NCBI GenBank assembly: GCA_021784835.1
Contig: JAJYHI010000061.1
Coordinates: forward strand, 24,806 to 88,805
DNA from: a bacterium
GTDB lineage: Bacteria > SZUA-79 > Acidulodesulfobacterales > Acidulodesulfobacteraceae
Direction of reading: 5' to 3'
Length of the DNA stretch: 64,000 bases
Numbering within the stretch: the stretch's first letter is position 1; each line of letters opens with the position of its first letter. Both the position numbers and the translations under genes were made by a program. Under the pieces are notes generated by a model. It did no database searches and was not told the DNA's origin. It saw only the letters and a list, made by a program, of their open reading frames with translations. Positions 52,799 to 61,149 of this stretch are shown here, piece by piece.

Positions 52799-54280
52799 TT
52801 ATGCCCATTTTAAAGATTTTAAAACTGCTTCCCGCCATTTAGCGTACAAAGCGTTTCTGGAATCGTCGTCGATTTCCGGATTATATATCTTTTCGATTTT
52901 TTTAATTCCGCGGAACGATTCCTCAGTCCAGAAACCTGTGGTTACCGCGCTTAAACCGGCAATTCCTAAAGCCGTCATTTCTGTAAAAACGGTCTTTTCC
53001 ACCCTCATATTTAAAATATCCGACTGAAACTGCATTAAAAAATCGTTTTCGGTTGCCTTGCCGTCAACCCTGAGCCTGTATTCCGATAAATCGAGCCTCC
53101 CTTTTAATGTATTTTCAAATTCTGCGATTACATCCTTTGTCTGGTAGGCCAATGATTCTAAAGAGGCTCTAATTATATGTCCTTTGGTTGCCGCTCCGGT
53201 TAAGCCGATAATGAGCCCCCTCGCGTCAGGGTCCCAGAACGGCGCGCCGAGGCCGGACAATGCCGGAACAAAATATACTCCGCCGTTAGAATTAAGTTTC
53301 TTTGCCGCATCCGAAGATTCCTGCGCAGAATTTATAAAATTCAAATTTTCCTTAATGAAACGTATAATGTCCCCGCCCGTGAAAATACTGCCTTCCAGCG
53401 CGTAATAAGGCAGGCCGTCAAACTTCCGCGCAACGGTCGCGACCAATTTATCCGCGTTATAAATCTTATGCCCCGTTTCAATCATTGCGAAAAGCCCCGT
53501 TCCGTAAGTGTTTTTTATAATGCCTTTTTCAAAGCCGCCGTGGGCAAAAAGCGAAGCCTGCTGGTCGCCCAAAATTCCGACGACCGGTATAGGCTTCGAG
53601 GTTACAGCCTTATCGGTGCGGCCGAATATATGATTGCTGTCAAAAACTTCCGGAAGGATGCATTCCGGTACGCCGAAAATTTTAAGAAGTTCTTCGTCGT
53701 ATTTTAAGGTGTTTATATTATACAAAAGCGTTCTGGAGGCATTGGAATCATCAGTCGCATGAACCCTGTCATCCGTTAAATTCCATAAAATCCAGCTGTC
53801 AACAGTTCCGAAAGCTATTTCGCCTTTCTCCGCAATACTTTTCACGCCGCCGACGTTATCCAGTATCCATTTAATTTTTGTCGCCGAAAAATACGGGTCC
53901 AAAAATAAGCCCGTCTTTTCTTTAACCGTTTTGCGGTATTCCGATAAATCTTCGCAGTCTTTTGCCGTCCTTCTGCATTGCCAGACTATTGCGTTATAAA
54001 CCGGCTTCCCGGTTTTTTTATTCCACAATATGGCGGTTTCTCTCTGATTTGTTATTCCGATGGAGGTTATAACGCGCGAACCGGACTTTTCTATCGTTTC
54101 TTTAAGCGCTTTTACGGCGGCGTTTAAAATATCGTAAGGATTTTGCTCGACCCATGCCGGTTTCGGATAAATCTGCGAAAATACCTTATAAGAAGAACAG
54201 ACTATTTCGCCTTTTTCGTTAAACGCTATTGCCTTATTGCCAGTGGTGCCAAGGTCAAGCGCGATAACCGCTTTTTCCAT
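52799..54280 (-). CDS. glpK: Glycerol kinase
   Basis: GlpK makes glycerol 3-phosphate. The 493-residue FGGY kinase has ALDLGTTGNKAIAF, KPAWVEQNP, ITNQRETAILWNKKTGKPVY, the substrate region WQCRRTAKDCE, GILGDQQASLFAHG and the C-terminal RLRVDGKATENDFLMQFQSD and EMTALGIAGLSAV. No glycerol facilitator or glycerol-3-phosphate dehydrogenase gene lies beside it. A TATAAT box on the minus strand at 54320-54315 is a possible -10, but no -35 is evident. Confidence 0.93.
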   Translation of the reverse strand: MEKAVIALDLGTTGNKAIAFNEKGEIVCSSYKVFSQIYPKPAWVEQNPYDILNAAVKALKETIEKSGSRVITSIGITNQRETAILWNKKTGKPVYNAIVWQCRRTAKDCEDLSEYRKTVKEKTGLFLDPYFSATKIKWILDNVGGVKSIAEKGEIAFGTVDSWILWNLTDDRVHATDDSNASRTLLYNINTLKYDEELLKIFGVPECILPEVFDSNHIFGRTDKAVTSKPIPVVGILGDQQASLFAHGGFEKGIIKNTYGTGLFAMIETGHKIYNADKLVATVARKFDGLPYYALEGSIFTGGDIIRFIKENLNFINSAQESSDAAKKLNSNGGVYFVPALSGLGAPFWDPDARGLIIGLTGAATKGHIIRASLESLAYQTKDVIAEFENTLKGRLDLSEYRLRVDGKATENDFLMQFQSDILNMRVEKTVFTEMTALGIAGLSAVTTGFWTEESFRGIKKIEKIYNPEIDDDSRNALYAKWREAVLKSLKWA

Positions 54281-54371
54281 AATGACGTGCCGCCCCGATT
54301 TATATTAATTATATATTATAATACAATACCTTAAGCCGCCGCAGAGATTTATAAATTATTTAAAGCAATTT

Positions 54372-55256
54372 TTACGGTTCCCGGCGTCCGGTTAAAGCAT
54401 TATTAGACTTTTTTTCGGCCGCTTTTAAATAGCCGTCGTATTGTTTTGCGGCTTTTATGAACTCCTCCACCGTCAATTCCTGCGGCCTTTTGTTTAAATC
54501 TATATTTAAACCGGAAAATATTTTTTCTTTTACATCAGGAGGCACCCCAAAAAACGAAGCGTATATAGAATTTCTAAGTTTCTTTCTCCTTAATTTAAAA
54601 ATCTGATGGACAAAATAGCCGAAAAATGGGTCGCCGGCCGCCCATGCGAAACTTTCGTCCGTATGATATCTCGGCGTAAGCCTCAGAACCGTCGAATCGA
54701 CCTTCGGCGCGGGGCTGAAATCGGACTTATCCGCATCTAAAATTTTTACGATATCAAAATTGAGTTCGGCTATGACGCTTAAAGCCCCTCTTCCGGAATC
54801 GTTCTCTCTCGAATAAAGCCTTTCCGCAAATTCTTTTTGAAACATAAGAGTTAAATCGGCAAAAGCGTCTTTTTCCTTAATAAATTTTTCAATAACGGGA
54901 CCGGAGATTTCATAAGGAAGATTGGAAATTATTCTTATTTTAGAAGAAAGCCCGGCGCTAAGGGCATTATAATTAAACTTTAAGGCGTCTTCGTTCAATA
55001 TATTGACGCCCGGATATTTATTTAAATCAAATTTTCCCTTAATCAGTTCATAATAAAAAGAATCTATTTCCAGCGCCGTAAAAGTTTTCGTATTGCCCGC
55101 GATAAATTTCGTTAATGCGCCCTCTCCCGGCCCTATCTCCAGCACGTCGTCTTCGGCGGAAAAATTACACGAATCTACTATACTGCGGGCGGTTTCCCTG
55201 TTGACTAAAAAATTCTGGCCGTAAATTACCTTGCGTCCTTTGGGCGATTTTTTCAT
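54372..55256 (-). CDS. rsmA: 16S rRNA dimethyladenosine transferase (KsgA)
   Basis: RsmA dimethylates two adjacent adenines near the 3' end of 16S rRNA. Motifs are YGQNFLVNRETARSIVD, VLEIGPGEGALTKF (SAM binding), ALEIDS, and the catalytic ISNLPYEISGPVIEKF. The ATG at 55256 overlaps the tsaD stop by 4 bases (ATGA) and is preferred to a TTG nine bases earlier. The C-terminus ends in an Arg/Glu tail. Functionally it pairs with tsaD as a translation-quality gene. Confidence 0.94.
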   Translation of the reverse strand: MKKSPKGRKVIYGQNFLVNRETARSIVDSCNFSAEDDVLEIGPGEGALTKFIAGNTKTFTALEIDSFYYELIKGKFDLNKYPGVNILNEDALKFNYNALSAGLSSKIRIISNLPYEISGPVIEKFIKEKDAFADLTLMFQKEFAERLYSRENDSGRGALSVIAELNFDIVKILDADKSDFSPAPKVDSTVLRLTPRYHTDESFAWAAGDPFFGYFVHQIFKLRRKKLRNSIYASFFGVPPDVKEKIFSGLNIDLNKRPQELTVEEFIKAAKQYDGYLKAAEKKSNNALTGRREP

Positions 55257-56293
55257 AGTTCCCAAGAAGAATCGGCGTTAATATTTAAAAATTCTTCCCT
55301 GTTTTTAACGGGGTCCACGGGGGTCTTAAAAAAACCGGCATAACCTATTATAGCCGCATTATCGGTAGAAAGAGAAACGGAAGGAAAAATTATTCTTAAA
55401 CCGTCATTTTTTCCATAATCGCCGAACAGCGACCTTATCCTCGAATTTGCGGAAACCCCTCCGGAAACTGCGACGGTATCGATACCGTACATCCTGCAGG
55501 CGGCCGCCGCCTTTTTATATAAAACTGCGGCTACGGCTTCGCGAACCGAAGCAAGAATATCGCAAGCCGTCTCTTTTTTTATTTTACCGGGGCCGCCTAG
55601 ACTGTCTATGGCGGAAATAACGGCGGTTTTAAGCCCGCTGAAACTCATATCTAAATTACGGCTGTGGAACATAGGGAGCGGAAACTTAAAAGCTTCTTTA
55701 TCTCCTTTTTCCGCCAGCACGTCTATAATTTTACCCCCGGGATATCCGAAGCCTAAATAATTGGAAACCTTGTCGAAAAGCTCTCCGCAGGCATCGTCCC
55801 TCGTTCTTCCGATAAGTCTGATATCGCCGTGGGATTTCACGATATATATATGGGTATGCCCTCCCGAAATAACGAGCGCTATAAACGGAAATCTTTCGGC
55901 CGTTTCCAGAAAGGGGCTGAATATATGTCCTTCAATATGATTTATTTTTACTATGGGAATGTTTAAAGCAAAGGATATGGTTTTGGCTTCCATAAGGCCT
56001 ATCAATAAAGAACCGACAAGTCCGGGACCGGAAGTAGCCGATATAAGTTCGACGTTTTCCAACTTTATGCCGGCTTTGTCGATGGCTATCCTTAGAGCCG
56101 GCAGGGAAGCCTTTATATGATTTCTTGAAGCAAGCTCCGGAACGACGCCCCCGTAAATGCCGTGAACAAAATCCTGCGAGTAAATTACGTTGGAAAGTAT
56201 TTTTACGTCTTTTCCGTTTTTATAAAGCACCGCGCATGAAAAATCGTCGCAGCTTGATTCAAATGCTAAATTAAAGGCATCGGCATCTTTCAT
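55253..56293 (-). CDS. tsaD: tRNA N6-adenosine threonylcarbamoyltransferase TsaD
   Basis: TsaD adds threonylcarbamoyl to A37 of ANN-decoding tRNAs. The 346-residue ASKHA-fold enzyme has the metal-binding HIEGHIFSP (H-x3-H), LVISGGHTHIYIV, GGKIIDVLAEKG, FSGLKTAV, and AVSGGVSANSRIR with STDNAAIIGYAG. It lies 7 bp after cpoB and overlaps rsmA by 4 bp. Confidence 0.95.
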   Translation of the reverse strand: MKDADAFNLAFESSCDDFSCAVLYKNGKDVKILSNVIYSQDFVHGIYGGVVPELASRNHIKASLPALRIAIDKAGIKLENVELISATSGPGLVGSLLIGLMEAKTISFALNIPIVKINHIEGHIFSPFLETAERFPFIALVISGGHTHIYIVKSHGDIRLIGRTRDDACGELFDKVSNYLGFGYPGGKIIDVLAEKGDKEAFKFPLPMFHSRNLDMSFSGLKTAVISAIDSLGGPGKIKKETACDILASVREAVAAVLYKKAAAACRMYGIDTVAVSGGVSANSRIRSLFGDYGKNDGLRIIFPSVSLSTDNAAIIGYAGFFKTPVDPVKNREEFLNINADSSWEL

Positions 56294-56299
56294 CGGCTT

Positions 56300-57202
56300 T
56301 TATCGGGAAAGTCTTTTAAGCGCCTTCTTAGAAAGTCCCGCCGCCTCAGAAGCCGGATACTTGGCTATTACCTGCCGGAATAAAATTGAAGCGTCCGATG
56401 GATCCGAAACCTTTAAAAAACCGACGCCCTGCAGATATATCGCGGTTGGAACATGCGAATTTTTTGGATAAAATTGAGAAAATTTATGAAATTCCAGAAT
56501 GGAAACCGGATACTTCTTAAGGTTAAAATTTGCCTCTGCCCTATAGAACATTGCATCCGCGGCATAACGGGACTGCGGGTGCCTATCTAAAAATTCGCCG
56601 AATGCCCTTGCCGCACCCGCATAGTTTTTATTATTATAAAATTCCATAGCTTTTTTAAAACTCGATTCGCGGGAATTCGCTTTTTCGGCCGGCGATGTTC
56701 TTAACGATTTTTTTACTGGAAGCGCCGGCTGCACTTTGGCAAGCTTTAATAATCTGATTAATTCTTTATTTACCATTATGCGGTATTCGCCGAATCTTTT
56801 CTGCAATATATCGAGTTCGTGCGATTCCACCTCGTATCTTCCGTAAATATCGCTGATTTTTGAATCTAAACTTGAAATTTTTACGCCGTTGTTAGCCAGA
56901 TTTAACTGCATCTGCCGAAGTTTTGCTTCTAAATATTTATTGCTCTTGGATAATTCCGCAGTTTTCTTATTCAACTTTTTAACCTGTGTTTTTAAATGAT
57001 GAATTACGTCCGGTTCCATGGGAGCGCATCCGGAAAATAAAACGGGCATAAAAAGCAAAACCGGCAAAGCAAAAAAAATCAGCTTAAAAATTTTTTTATT
57101 TTTTGCGTCTGCGGAACGCCGTCCGGAAACGTCCGGAACGTTGCCGCGGTACTTTTCTTCGCTTCCGTTTGCGCCGGAAGCCTTTCCGTATTCTTCTTTC
57201 AT
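56300..57202 (-). CDS. cpoB: Tol-Pal system lipoprotein-like TPR protein CpoB/YbgF
   Basis: This 300-residue protein has a hydrophobic segment with lipobox LFSGC (Cys59), a coiled-coil region (about residues 68-150), and three C-terminal TPR-like repeats from about residue 180 (FKKAMEFYNNKNYAGAARAF, YRAEANFNLKKYPVSILEFH). CpoB coordinates outer-membrane constriction with peptidoglycan synthesis through TolA. The lipobox makes this a lipoprotein, unlike the soluble E. coli form. The 35 polar residues before the hydrophobic core suggest that the true start may be downstream, perhaps a non-ATG codon. Confidence 0.82.
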   Translation of the reverse strand: MKEEYGKASGANGSEEKYRGNVPDVSGRRSADAKNKKIFKLIFFALPVLLFMPVLFSGCAPMEPDVIHHLKTQVKKLNKKTAELSKSNKYLEAKLRQMQLNLANNGVKISSLDSKISDIYGRYEVESHELDILQKRFGEYRIMVNKELIRLLKLAKVQPALPVKKSLRTSPAEKANSRESSFKKAMEFYNNKNYAGAARAFGEFLDRHPQSRYAADAMFYRAEANFNLKKYPVSILEFHKFSQFYPKNSHVPTAIYLQGVGFLKVSDPSDASILFRQVIAKYPASEAAGLSKKALKRLSR

Positions 57203-57360
57203 GATATATGCGACCCCGTAAGTTTTATTAATAATCTCCGATTAATTTTTATTATTTTTCAAATTTTAATTATAATTAATCGTCATTTGCGATAATATAT
57301 ATCGATACATTGAATTTACCATATAAGACGTCATTTTTCAACCGGAGGCCGGCAGCCTGT

Positions 57361-58704
57361 TCAGTAAGACGATTTTAGCGTCCACTGAGCGTCGTAATAA
57401 TTGCGCATTTCCGGAAATATCCTCGGCATAAGCCTCATCATGCCGCTTTCGTTCACGTCTATCATGTAAAGCTCCTGCCTTCCTGCAATCTCCGTATCGA
57501 AGGTGATTATTCTGGAATCCCTCGTCCATTCCGGGTGTTGCGCGCTGTAAGGGGTGTCTGTTATCTGCCTCTCGCCCGAACCGTCCGGATTCATAATATA
57601 TACTTGGCGCGAACCGTTTACGAGCGAAGTGAAAGCTATTTTTTTGCCGTCCGGCGACCACGCGGGACTCGAGTTATAACTGCTTTTATTGTAGGTGATT
57701 CTGCGCTGGTCGCTTCCGTCCGAATTCATTATATAAATCTGCGGAGAGCCTCCGCGGTTTGAGACAAACGCGATTCTGCCGCCGCCCGGAGAAAAAGATG
57801 CGGAAGTATTGATTCCGTCAGTAAAGGTCAGCCTTTTCAGATTTCCGCCGTCGGTATCTACGGCGTATAATTCGGTATTATAATGGTCGGCGGTAAGCGC
57901 AACGGCCAATTTATCCCCCGCCGGCGACCACGCTACGAAATCCGCCGGGCCGGGCAAATTAAGCTTCGTCGTCCTGCCTGTTTTTAAATTTTTTATGAAA
58001 ACCGCCGGGTTCCCTTCTTTAAAAGAAATATAAGCGACTTTATAGCCGTCGGGGGAAGGATAGGGGAAAATATTTATAGAGTCGTCGTCGGTGATTTTCT
58101 TAACCCTGTGCCCTCCAAAATCCATCGCTAAAATATTTTTGGAACCGTCGTTTTCTCCTACGAAAAATACTCTGGTAGCAAAAGGTCCTTTCTTGCCCGT
58201 TAAAAATTTTAAAATGTCGTCCGCAAATTTGTTTGCAAGAAACCTGTATTGGCTGTCCAAGCCTTCAAGTTTTTCGGAAAACAGCAATTTTTTGGTATAT
58301 ATGCTTATAAGATTTACCTTCATTTTTATAATGCCGTTAGACGTCCTATATTCTCCGGCGATTAAATATTGGACGCTTAAAACGCTCCAGTTCGAATAAT
58401 TTATATTTTTAGGGCTTATAGAATCGAATTGAGAGTTTTCAAGATAGGAAAGCGGGTTTGCCACGTGAAAATATCCTATTACCGAAAGGTCGTGCCGTAT
58501 AGCGCCTGCCGCGTTTTTTTCTATTCTCTTATGTTGTCCGTATGCGGAAATATTTCTGAAATCTGGAACCGCGACCCTTATTTTTTTTATTCTGGCGGCA
58601 TAAACGTTTATATAGACCTGCGCGCGCGAATTCTTCGCAAGCAAAGTTAAAACCCCTGCTAATACGCAAATTAATAAAAATGGAGCGAAAGATTTTTTTT
58701 TCAT
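57361..58704 (-). CDS. tolB: Tol-Pal system beta-propeller protein TolB
   Basis: TolB is a periplasmic protein that binds Pal and outer-membrane lipoproteins. The 447-residue protein has a signal peptide (FAPFLLICVLAGVLTLLAKNS), an N-terminal alpha/beta domain, and a six-bladed WD40-like propeller. Repeats show the PDG pattern: FPYPSPDGYKVAYIS, FVAWSPAGDKLAVAL, ASFSPGGGRIAFVSNRGG, SPAWSPDGKKIAFTS. The ATG has no clear Shine-Dalgarno site; a TATAAT on the minus strand (58719-58714) lies only 9 bases upstream, so a near-leaderless transcript is possible. Confidence 0.93.
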   Translation of the reverse strand: MKKKSFAPFLLICVLAGVLTLLAKNSRAQVYINVYAARIKKIRVAVPDFRNISAYGQHKRIEKNAAGAIRHDLSVIGYFHVANPLSYLENSQFDSISPKNINYSNWSVLSVQYLIAGEYRTSNGIIKMKVNLISIYTKKLLFSEKLEGLDSQYRFLANKFADDILKFLTGKKGPFATRVFFVGENDGSKNILAMDFGGHRVKKITDDDSINIFPYPSPDGYKVAYISFKEGNPAVFIKNLKTGRTTKLNLPGPADFVAWSPAGDKLAVALTADHYNTELYAVDTDGGNLKRLTFTDGINTSASFSPGGGRIAFVSNRGGSPQIYIMNSDGSDQRRITYNKSSYNSSPAWSPDGKKIAFTSLVNGSRQVYIMNPDGSGERQITDTPYSAQHPEWTRDSRIITFDTEIAGRQELYMIDVNESGMMRLMPRIFPEMRNYYDAQWTLKSSY

Positions 58705-58726
58705 AATTTTTTAATTATATATTAAA

Positions 58727-58743
58727 TTGATAAAATTTATCAA
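58727..58743. promoter_or_regulatory. Palindrome upstream of tolB
   Basis: TTGATAAAATTTATCAA is an 8+1+8 perfect palindrome in the 133-bp tolA-tolB gap, just upstream of the possible tolB -10. It could be an operator, but AT-rich palindromes arise easily by chance. Confidence 0.35.
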
Positions 58744-58786
58744 TAGCCGCGGCAACAGCGCCGCGGAAAACTTGCGATTCAAAAAC

Positions 58787-58800
58787 TTAACCCGGGTTAA
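58787..58800. repeat. GC-centred 14-bp palindrome in the tolA-tolB interval
   Basis: TTAACCCGGGTTAA is a perfect 14-bp palindrome followed by more GC-rich sequence, including repeated CCGCGG, in an otherwise AT-rich gap. It may be a transcript-processing or DNA-binding element. Confidence 0.4.
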
Positions 58801-58837
58801 CCCGCTGGCGCTTAATGCTCCGAGGCAAGAAACATAT

Positions 58838-59620
58838 TTATCTGTCTTGCAGTATTTCTTTGGGATTAAAAATTATCAACGCCCCTCTGCCGTCGTTATT
58901 GGAATTTACAAACCTCATAAAACCGGCCGGCGGAGGCGGCAGGGGGCTGGATAATTTCACGGCTTGCACCGATTGGGAGTCGAAATATCCGTTTCCGGAA
59001 GATTTAACCAATCTGACGGCATAAATCCTGCCTGATTTAGATATTTGAAAAGCCACGATAGATTTATAATTTAAATATTTATCTAAAGAAATATCGAAAT
59101 TGGATGTTATAACGGACACTATCTTATTAACGTAACCGCGAAATTTATGTATGTTTCCCCTTATTAAAGACTGCTGCATCTTGCCGTATGCGCTGTTAAG
59201 CCTGGCCATATTTTGTATATGCGCGTAAGCGTTGGAATTAAGGGACGGAACGTAAGGCCGCTGCCGGAGCCGCTTTTTATTTTGAACGGGAGTTTGAACG
59301 GTTTTTTTTGGATAAACCATCGAAGAAGGCTTATTGGAAACGGGCGCGTAAACCGGTTTTTGCGTTTTGGCCGGAAGAGATTTGACCGGCAAAGGCGTAA
59401 CGGATTCAGGCTTAGGCTTGGGAGGATAAATGACCGACCTTATCGAAGCAAGAGGCCCCGGAACCCTGCTTACTACGCTTACCACGACTTTAGAACCTAT
59501 GGATTGAATTTGCGGCCTGTATCTTATGGAAAGATAAATTATTAAGCCGATTAATGCAATATGGAATATGGCGGAATATATGATATATACGCCGATGCGC
59601 TTATCGCTTTCCTTAAACAT
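58838..59620 (-). CDS. tolA: TolA / energy transducer TonB-like C-terminal domain protein
   Basis: This 260-residue protein has one N-terminal transmembrane helix (about residues 10-31, GVYIIYSAIFHIALIGLIIY). A Pro/Lys-rich extended linker spans about residues 60-115 (PPKPKPESVTPLPVKSLPAK). A TonB C-terminal-type domain covers about 160-255, with VAFQISKSGRIYAVRLVKSSG and SSPLPPPPAGF. It would carry the pmf-driven motion from TolQR to outer-membrane partners. The linker is proline-rich as in TonB, rather than the long helical Ala/Lys segment of enteric TolA. It follows tolR by 6 bp. Confidence 0.87.
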   Translation of the reverse strand: MFKESDKRIGVYIIYSAIFHIALIGLIIYLSIRYRPQIQSIGSKVVVSVVSRVPGPLASIRSVIYPPKPKPESVTPLPVKSLPAKTQKPVYAPVSNKPSSMVYPKKTVQTPVQNKKRLRQRPYVPSLNSNAYAHIQNMARLNSAYGKMQQSLIRGNIHKFRGYVNKIVSVITSNFDISLDKYLNYKSIVAFQISKSGRIYAVRLVKSSGNGYFDSQSVQAVKLSSPLPPPPAGFMRFVNSNNDGRGALIIFNPKEILQDR

Positions 59621-59626
59621 AGGCGC

Positions 59627-60073
59627 CTACCTGCCTGCCAATTTAGGATTTGCCGTAACCATTCCTATTTTCGTAATTCCGGCGTCTTTTATCGCGGCCA
59701 TAACCTTTATTACGTAACCGTAAGGAAGCGAAGAACTGGCCTTAAGGAATATCTGCTTGTCTTTTCTGTTTTTATATATAGCGCCTAATTTTTGAGTCAG
59801 TACTGGCAAAGCGACCTTAAATTTATTGATATAAACATTCCTGTCGGACGTTACAGCCACGACCACAGTTTTTTCCGGAGCTTTTAAGGCGCGCGCCGCT
59901 GCGGATGGCAAATGAACCCTTATGCCGTGAACCAAAATAGGAGCGGTTACCATAAAAATTACCAGAAGCACCAGCATAACGTCTACGAATGGGGTAATAT
60001 TGATATCGGACATAAGCCTGTAGCCGGAAACTCCGTTTTTTTTATCGTCTTTATCGTCGAAAGGAGTAAACAT
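59627..60073 (-). CDS. tolR: Biopolymer transport protein TolR (ExbD family)
   Basis: This is a 148-residue protein with a single transmembrane helix. Conserved SDINITPFVDVMLVLLVIFM includes the functional Asp in the membrane. The periplasmic domain then has VHLPSAAARA and a C-terminal KQIFLKASSSLPYGYVIKVM. It pairs with TolQ to form the proton-driven motor. It starts 34 bp after tolQ. Confidence 0.92.
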   Translation of the reverse strand: MFTPFDDKDDKKNGVSGYRLMSDINITPFVDVMLVLLVIFMVTAPILVHGIRVHLPSAAARALKAPEKTVVVAVTSDRNVYINKFKVALPVLTQKLGAIYKNRKDKQIFLKASSSLPYGYVIKVMAAIKDAGITKIGMVTANPKLAGR

Positions 60074-60107
60074 AATAATAACCGCCGAATCTTTAATTTA
60101 ATTATTT

Positions 60108-60821
60108 TTATAAAATCTGCCTTTCTATTATAGTCATAAATTCATAAGCAAAATCGACCATCTCGTTTACTATTACCCTTACTTTGTTGGAATAATAGTT
60201 GTAAGCTATAACGGCCGGTATAGCGGCAAAAAGTCCTGCCGCGGTCGCCACGAGAGAATCGGCTATGCCAGGGGCCACCACAGCGAGTCCGGCGGTTCCC
60301 GCTCTTTGAATGCTTTCGAAGGACGTCATAATGCCCCATACCGTTCCGAAAAGGCCTATAAACGGGGCGGTAGAGCCTACCGTAGCAAGAAACGGAAGGG
60401 AAATTTCGAGTTTTGCGATAGCCGAGAGCTGCGATTTTTTCAAAGCCCTTTCTACGTACGACAGGTTCTCTTCGATGTTTTCTTTATTTACGTGCTGTTC
60501 CCCTTCCGTAGTTTTTTTCTTGATATTTAAAAGCTCCTTGTATGTTATATTAAACATAAACGCAATCGGACTGTAATCTAAATTTTTAGTCGCGGTGAAT
60601 ACATAGTCCAATCTTTTAGAATCCCAGAAAACGTCGAGAAATTCTTTATCTTCTTTTCTCGCTTTGCTTAGATACCTTAGCTTATAAAATATAATGGCCC
60701 ACGATATTAAAGAGAACAAAAACAGCAGCAGCAAAACCAATTTTACTACGATATTAGTGGTTAAAATATGCGAAAAGATATTCATGCCGTTCATGGCATT
60801 CACGGTATAGAGGTTTGGCAT
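60108..60821 (-). CDS. tolQ: Biopolymer transport protein TolQ (ExbB family)
   Basis: This 237-residue protein has three membrane helices (about residues 22-48, 133-158, 168-200). Characteristic motifs are LPFLATVGSTAPFIGLFGTVWGIMTSF and GIADSLVATAAGLFAAIPAVIAYNYYS. It leads the tolQ-tolR-tolA-tolB-cpoB-tsaD-rsmA array. GGAGG lies 15 bases before the chosen ATG, slightly long; the in-frame ATG twelve codons in is an alternative. Confidence 0.93.
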   Translation of the reverse strand: MPNLYTVNAMNGMNIFSHILTTNIVVKLVLLLLFLFSLISWAIIFYKLRYLSKARKEDKEFLDVFWDSKRLDYVFTATKNLDYSPIAFMFNITYKELLNIKKKTTEGEQHVNKENIEENLSYVERALKKSQLSAIAKLEISLPFLATVGSTAPFIGLFGTVWGIMTSFESIQRAGTAGLAVVAPGIADSLVATAAGLFAAIPAVIAYNYYSNKVRVIVNEMVDFAYEFMTIIERQIL

Positions 60822-60894
60822 TGTCTAAAGTTTTTTCCTCCTTAATTTTTTAAATGCTTTTAATGTCTATAAATAACGCGGCGTAATTATTTAG

Positions 60895-60923
60895 ATTATA
60901 AAACTTTTTCAAATAATTTACAA
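60895..60923 (-). promoter_or_regulatory. Candidate tolQ promoter
   Basis: On the minus strand TTGTAA (60923-60918) and TATAAT (60900-60895) have an exact 17-base spacer. The perfect -10 lies about 75 bp before tolQ. The direct repeats begin seven bases upstream of the -35, in activator position. Confidence 0.5.
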
Positions 60924-60929
60924 TTAATT

Positions 60930-60957
60930 CGGATTCTTAACGGATTCTTAACGGATT
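60930..60957. repeat. 11-bp tandem direct repeats
   Basis: CGGATTCTTAA occurs twice in direct tandem (60930-60940 and 60941-60951), then CGGATT again. Eleven-base direct repeats one helical turn apart are the usual form of OmpR/PhoB-family response-regulator sites. Confidence 0.5.
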
Positions 60958-61021
60958 TTTCGATTTTTAAAATATCCTTAAATAATCCCGATATTATTTT
61001 ACGACATTTTAAAAAAATCTG

Positions 61022-61050
61022 TTGACAAAAAAAAAATTACAATATATTGT
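61022..61050 (+). promoter_or_regulatory. nrdJ promoter (-35 and approximate -10)
   Basis: TTGACA at 61022-61027 is a perfect -35. A 17-base spacer leads to TATTGT (61045-61050); TATATT at 61043-61048 is an alternative with a 15-base spacer. The -10 is inside the first NrdR-type box, a repression-compatible arrangement. Confidence 0.55.
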
Positions 61051-61052
61051 AT
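61037..61052. promoter_or_regulatory. NrdR-type box 1
   Basis: TTACAATATATTGTAT contains a perfect 14-bp palindrome TACAATATATTGTA, and its core ACAATATATTGT fits the NrdR consensus (C-w-ATAT-a-T-w-G). Confidence 0.6.
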
Positions 61053-61067
61053 ATAAATAAAAAATAA

Positions 61068-61083
61068 TATCTATATATTGTAT
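61068..61083. promoter_or_regulatory. NrdR-type box 2
   Basis: TATCTATATATTGTAT fits the same core (C-T-ATAT-A-T-T-G). Its centre is exactly 31 bp from that of box 1, the three-turn spacing known for paired NrdR boxes. Confidence 0.58.
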
Positions 61084-61149
61084 TATATCGCATATAATTA
61101 AATTTTATTATTAATATTATTAAATTTAGAAATCCTGCGGGAGGAACAG

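Larger units (their letters stand above)
60822..61149. other. 328-bp divergent control region tolQ / nrdJ
   Basis: No gene is seen. The interval carries, from left to right, the tolQ ribosome site, a candidate tolQ promoter on minus, an 11-bp direct-repeat array, the nrdJ promoter on plus, two NrdR-type boxes and a GGGAGGA ribosome site for nrdJ. These are listed separately. There is no cobalamin riboswitch-like structure. Confidence 0.6.

Noticed and set aside
57338..57661. Minus-strand open frame overlapping tolB
   Set aside because: It is an alternative frame of the tolB propeller coding region with no family features.
61021..61149. Cobalamin riboswitch upstream of nrdJ
   Set aside because: The interval is AT-rich and shows no B12-box-like or multi-stem structure; the paired boxes explain it better.
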